This document shows, piece after piece, positions 6,156-6,479 of a stretch of 6,479 nucleotides of DNA (its first letter is position 1; each line of letters begins with the position of its first letter). The stretch lies in NCBI GenBank assembly GCA_964462125.1, contig CAYWXT010000292.1, positions 1 through 6,479 on the forward strand. Direction: 5' to 3'. The notes beneath the pieces were generated by a model that did no database searches, was not told the origin of the DNA, and saw nothing but the letters and a program-made list of their open reading frames with translations. Both the position numbers and the translations under genes were made by a program. Source of the DNA: JAWLFY01 sp964462125. Lineage in GTDB: Bacteria; Planctomycetota; Planctomycetia; Pirellulales; Pirellulaceae.

Positions 6156-6216
6156 ACCGGGCCAGACGGGGACCGGGCCAGACGGGGACCGGGCCAGACG
6201 GGGACCGGGCCAGACG
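6156..6216 (+). repeat. 16-base tandem repeat, about 3.8 copies
   Basis: The unit ACCGGGCCAGACGGGG begins at 6156, 6172, 6188 and 6204. The first three copies are identical and the last stops after ACCGGGCCAGACG. The array starts 36 bases after the barrel-protein stop and ends 34 bases before the 3' end of the convergent small gene. Just before it, CTGGC (6151-6155) can pair with GCCAG inside the first unit. The perfect identity suggests recent slippage expansion. A role in transcription termination between the two genes is possible but not shown. Confidence 0.9.
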
Positions 6217-6250
6217 TTCGGTTGGTCACCCCGCCCGATCCTGAGGGAAC

Positions 6251-6433
6251 TTAGCCCTTGGTTCCCAGGGACCGCAGCTCATCCAGCTCCACGGTTAGCC
6301 GATGGCGGAGCGGGCTTTCGGGGCGGAGTTCTTCTTCCAGCAACTCCTCCGCCTTGTCGAACGTTTCTTCGCCCCGATCGGGGTCGCTCATCAAACTGCG
6401 AAACATCTGTTCGACGGTGGACTCGGTAAGCAA
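6251..6433 (-). CDS. Small acidic helical protein, conserved-hypothetical type
   Basis: 60 residues, starting at TTG (6433-6431). It reads MLTESTVEQMFRSLMSDPD, then an acidic helix FDKAEELLEEELRPES, then PLRHRLTVELDELRSLG. There are 16 acidic and 8 basic residues, no signal peptide, no membrane segment and no cysteine, so it should be cytosolic and largely alpha-helical, perhaps with a short coiled coil. It resembles small planctomycete hypothetical proteins from memory, without a database check, and no function is assigned. Evidence that it is real: a consensus AAGGAG 8 bases before the TTG, an in-frame stop (TAA) right at that SD that rules out an earlier start, a -10-like TAGAAT upstream, and a regular amphipathic pattern instead of the Arg/Pro-rich composition of shadow frames in this GC-rich DNA. 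It is convergent with the barrel-protein gene, 130 bases apart. Confidence 0.72.
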   Translation of the reverse strand: MLTESTVEQMFRSLMSDPDRGEETFDKAEELLEEELRPESPLRHRLTVELDELRSLGTKG

Positions 6434-6441
6434 CGCTGATT

Positions 6442-6447
6442 CTCCTT
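6442..6447 (-). promoter_or_regulatory. Consensus Shine-Dalgarno for the small TTG-start gene
   Basis: On the minus strand AAGGAG (6447-6442) lies 8 bases before TTG 6433-6431. It is the best ribosome binding site in the window and decides the TTG start. Confidence 0.75.
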
Positions 6448-6468
6448 AAGGTGAGGTAAACAAAACCG

Positions 6469-6474
6469 ATTCTA
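6469..6474 (-). promoter_or_regulatory. Possible -10 box for the small gene
   Basis: TAGAAT on the minus strand matches five of six bases of the sigma-70 -10 consensus and lies 35 bases before the TTG start, giving a leader of about 28 bases. The matching -35 would fall outside the window, so the call is provisional. Confidence 0.3.
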
Positions 6475-6479
6475 GAGCT

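Noticed and set aside
6139..6429. 96-codon plus-strand frame across the tandem repeat
   Set aside because: It translates the repeat and the antisense of the better supported small gene; Pro/Arg-rich, with no SD considered convincing.
1..6479. A new defence, mobile or biosynthetic system
   Set aside because: All sizeable genes belong to core metabolism, translation or envelope proteins; no nuclease, transposase, integrase, toxin-antitoxin or CRISPR-like spacing was seen.

Overview
The window reads as a high-GC chromosomal segment from a planctomycete, probably of the Pirellulaceae kind. The lineage call is an inference from three things: a secreted DUF1080-like protein with DFFCGLTFPV and GLSSIDG signatures, a signal-peptide-bearing beta-barrel protein of a type these bacteria carry in many paralogues, and a small acidic protein that looks like a planctomycete conserved hypothetical. 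No phylogenetic test could be run. The housekeeping genes (hisS, purE, purK, tadA) are recognisable from family motifs.

Layout from left to right. Bases 3-893 hold the 3' two thirds of hisS (histidyl-tRNA synthetase), cut by the window edge. After a 169-base gap come purE and purK, separated by 3 bases, which together convert AIR to CAIR through N5-CAIR in purine synthesis. A short hairpin lies in the 44-base convergent gap between purK and a minus-strand VanZ-like membrane protein. Divergent from that gene, a secreted DUF1080-like protein starts at a GTG and is followed 16 bases later by tadA, the tRNA adenosine deaminase that makes wobble inosine.

A 400-base gap (4539-4938) carries a CCCTCTCCC-type palindrome, a 14-base-period direct repeat with a distant inverted copy, and a small GC hairpin. 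It leads into an exported beta-barrel-like protein of 393 residues (4939-6120). Behind it lie 3.8 copies of a 16-base tandem repeat. The last gene is a convergent minus-strand gene for a 60-residue acidic protein. It starts at TTG, with a consensus Shine-Dalgarno and a plausible -10 box.

Functionally this is mostly ordinary core genome (translation and purine synthesis) next to lineage-specific envelope proteins. I see no defence system, mobile element, CRISPR array, tRNA, rRNA or new multi-gene system. The items most worth a second look are the small TTG-start gene, the 16-base tandem repeat, the structured leader of the barrel gene, and the poly-G tracts inside purE and the barrel gene.
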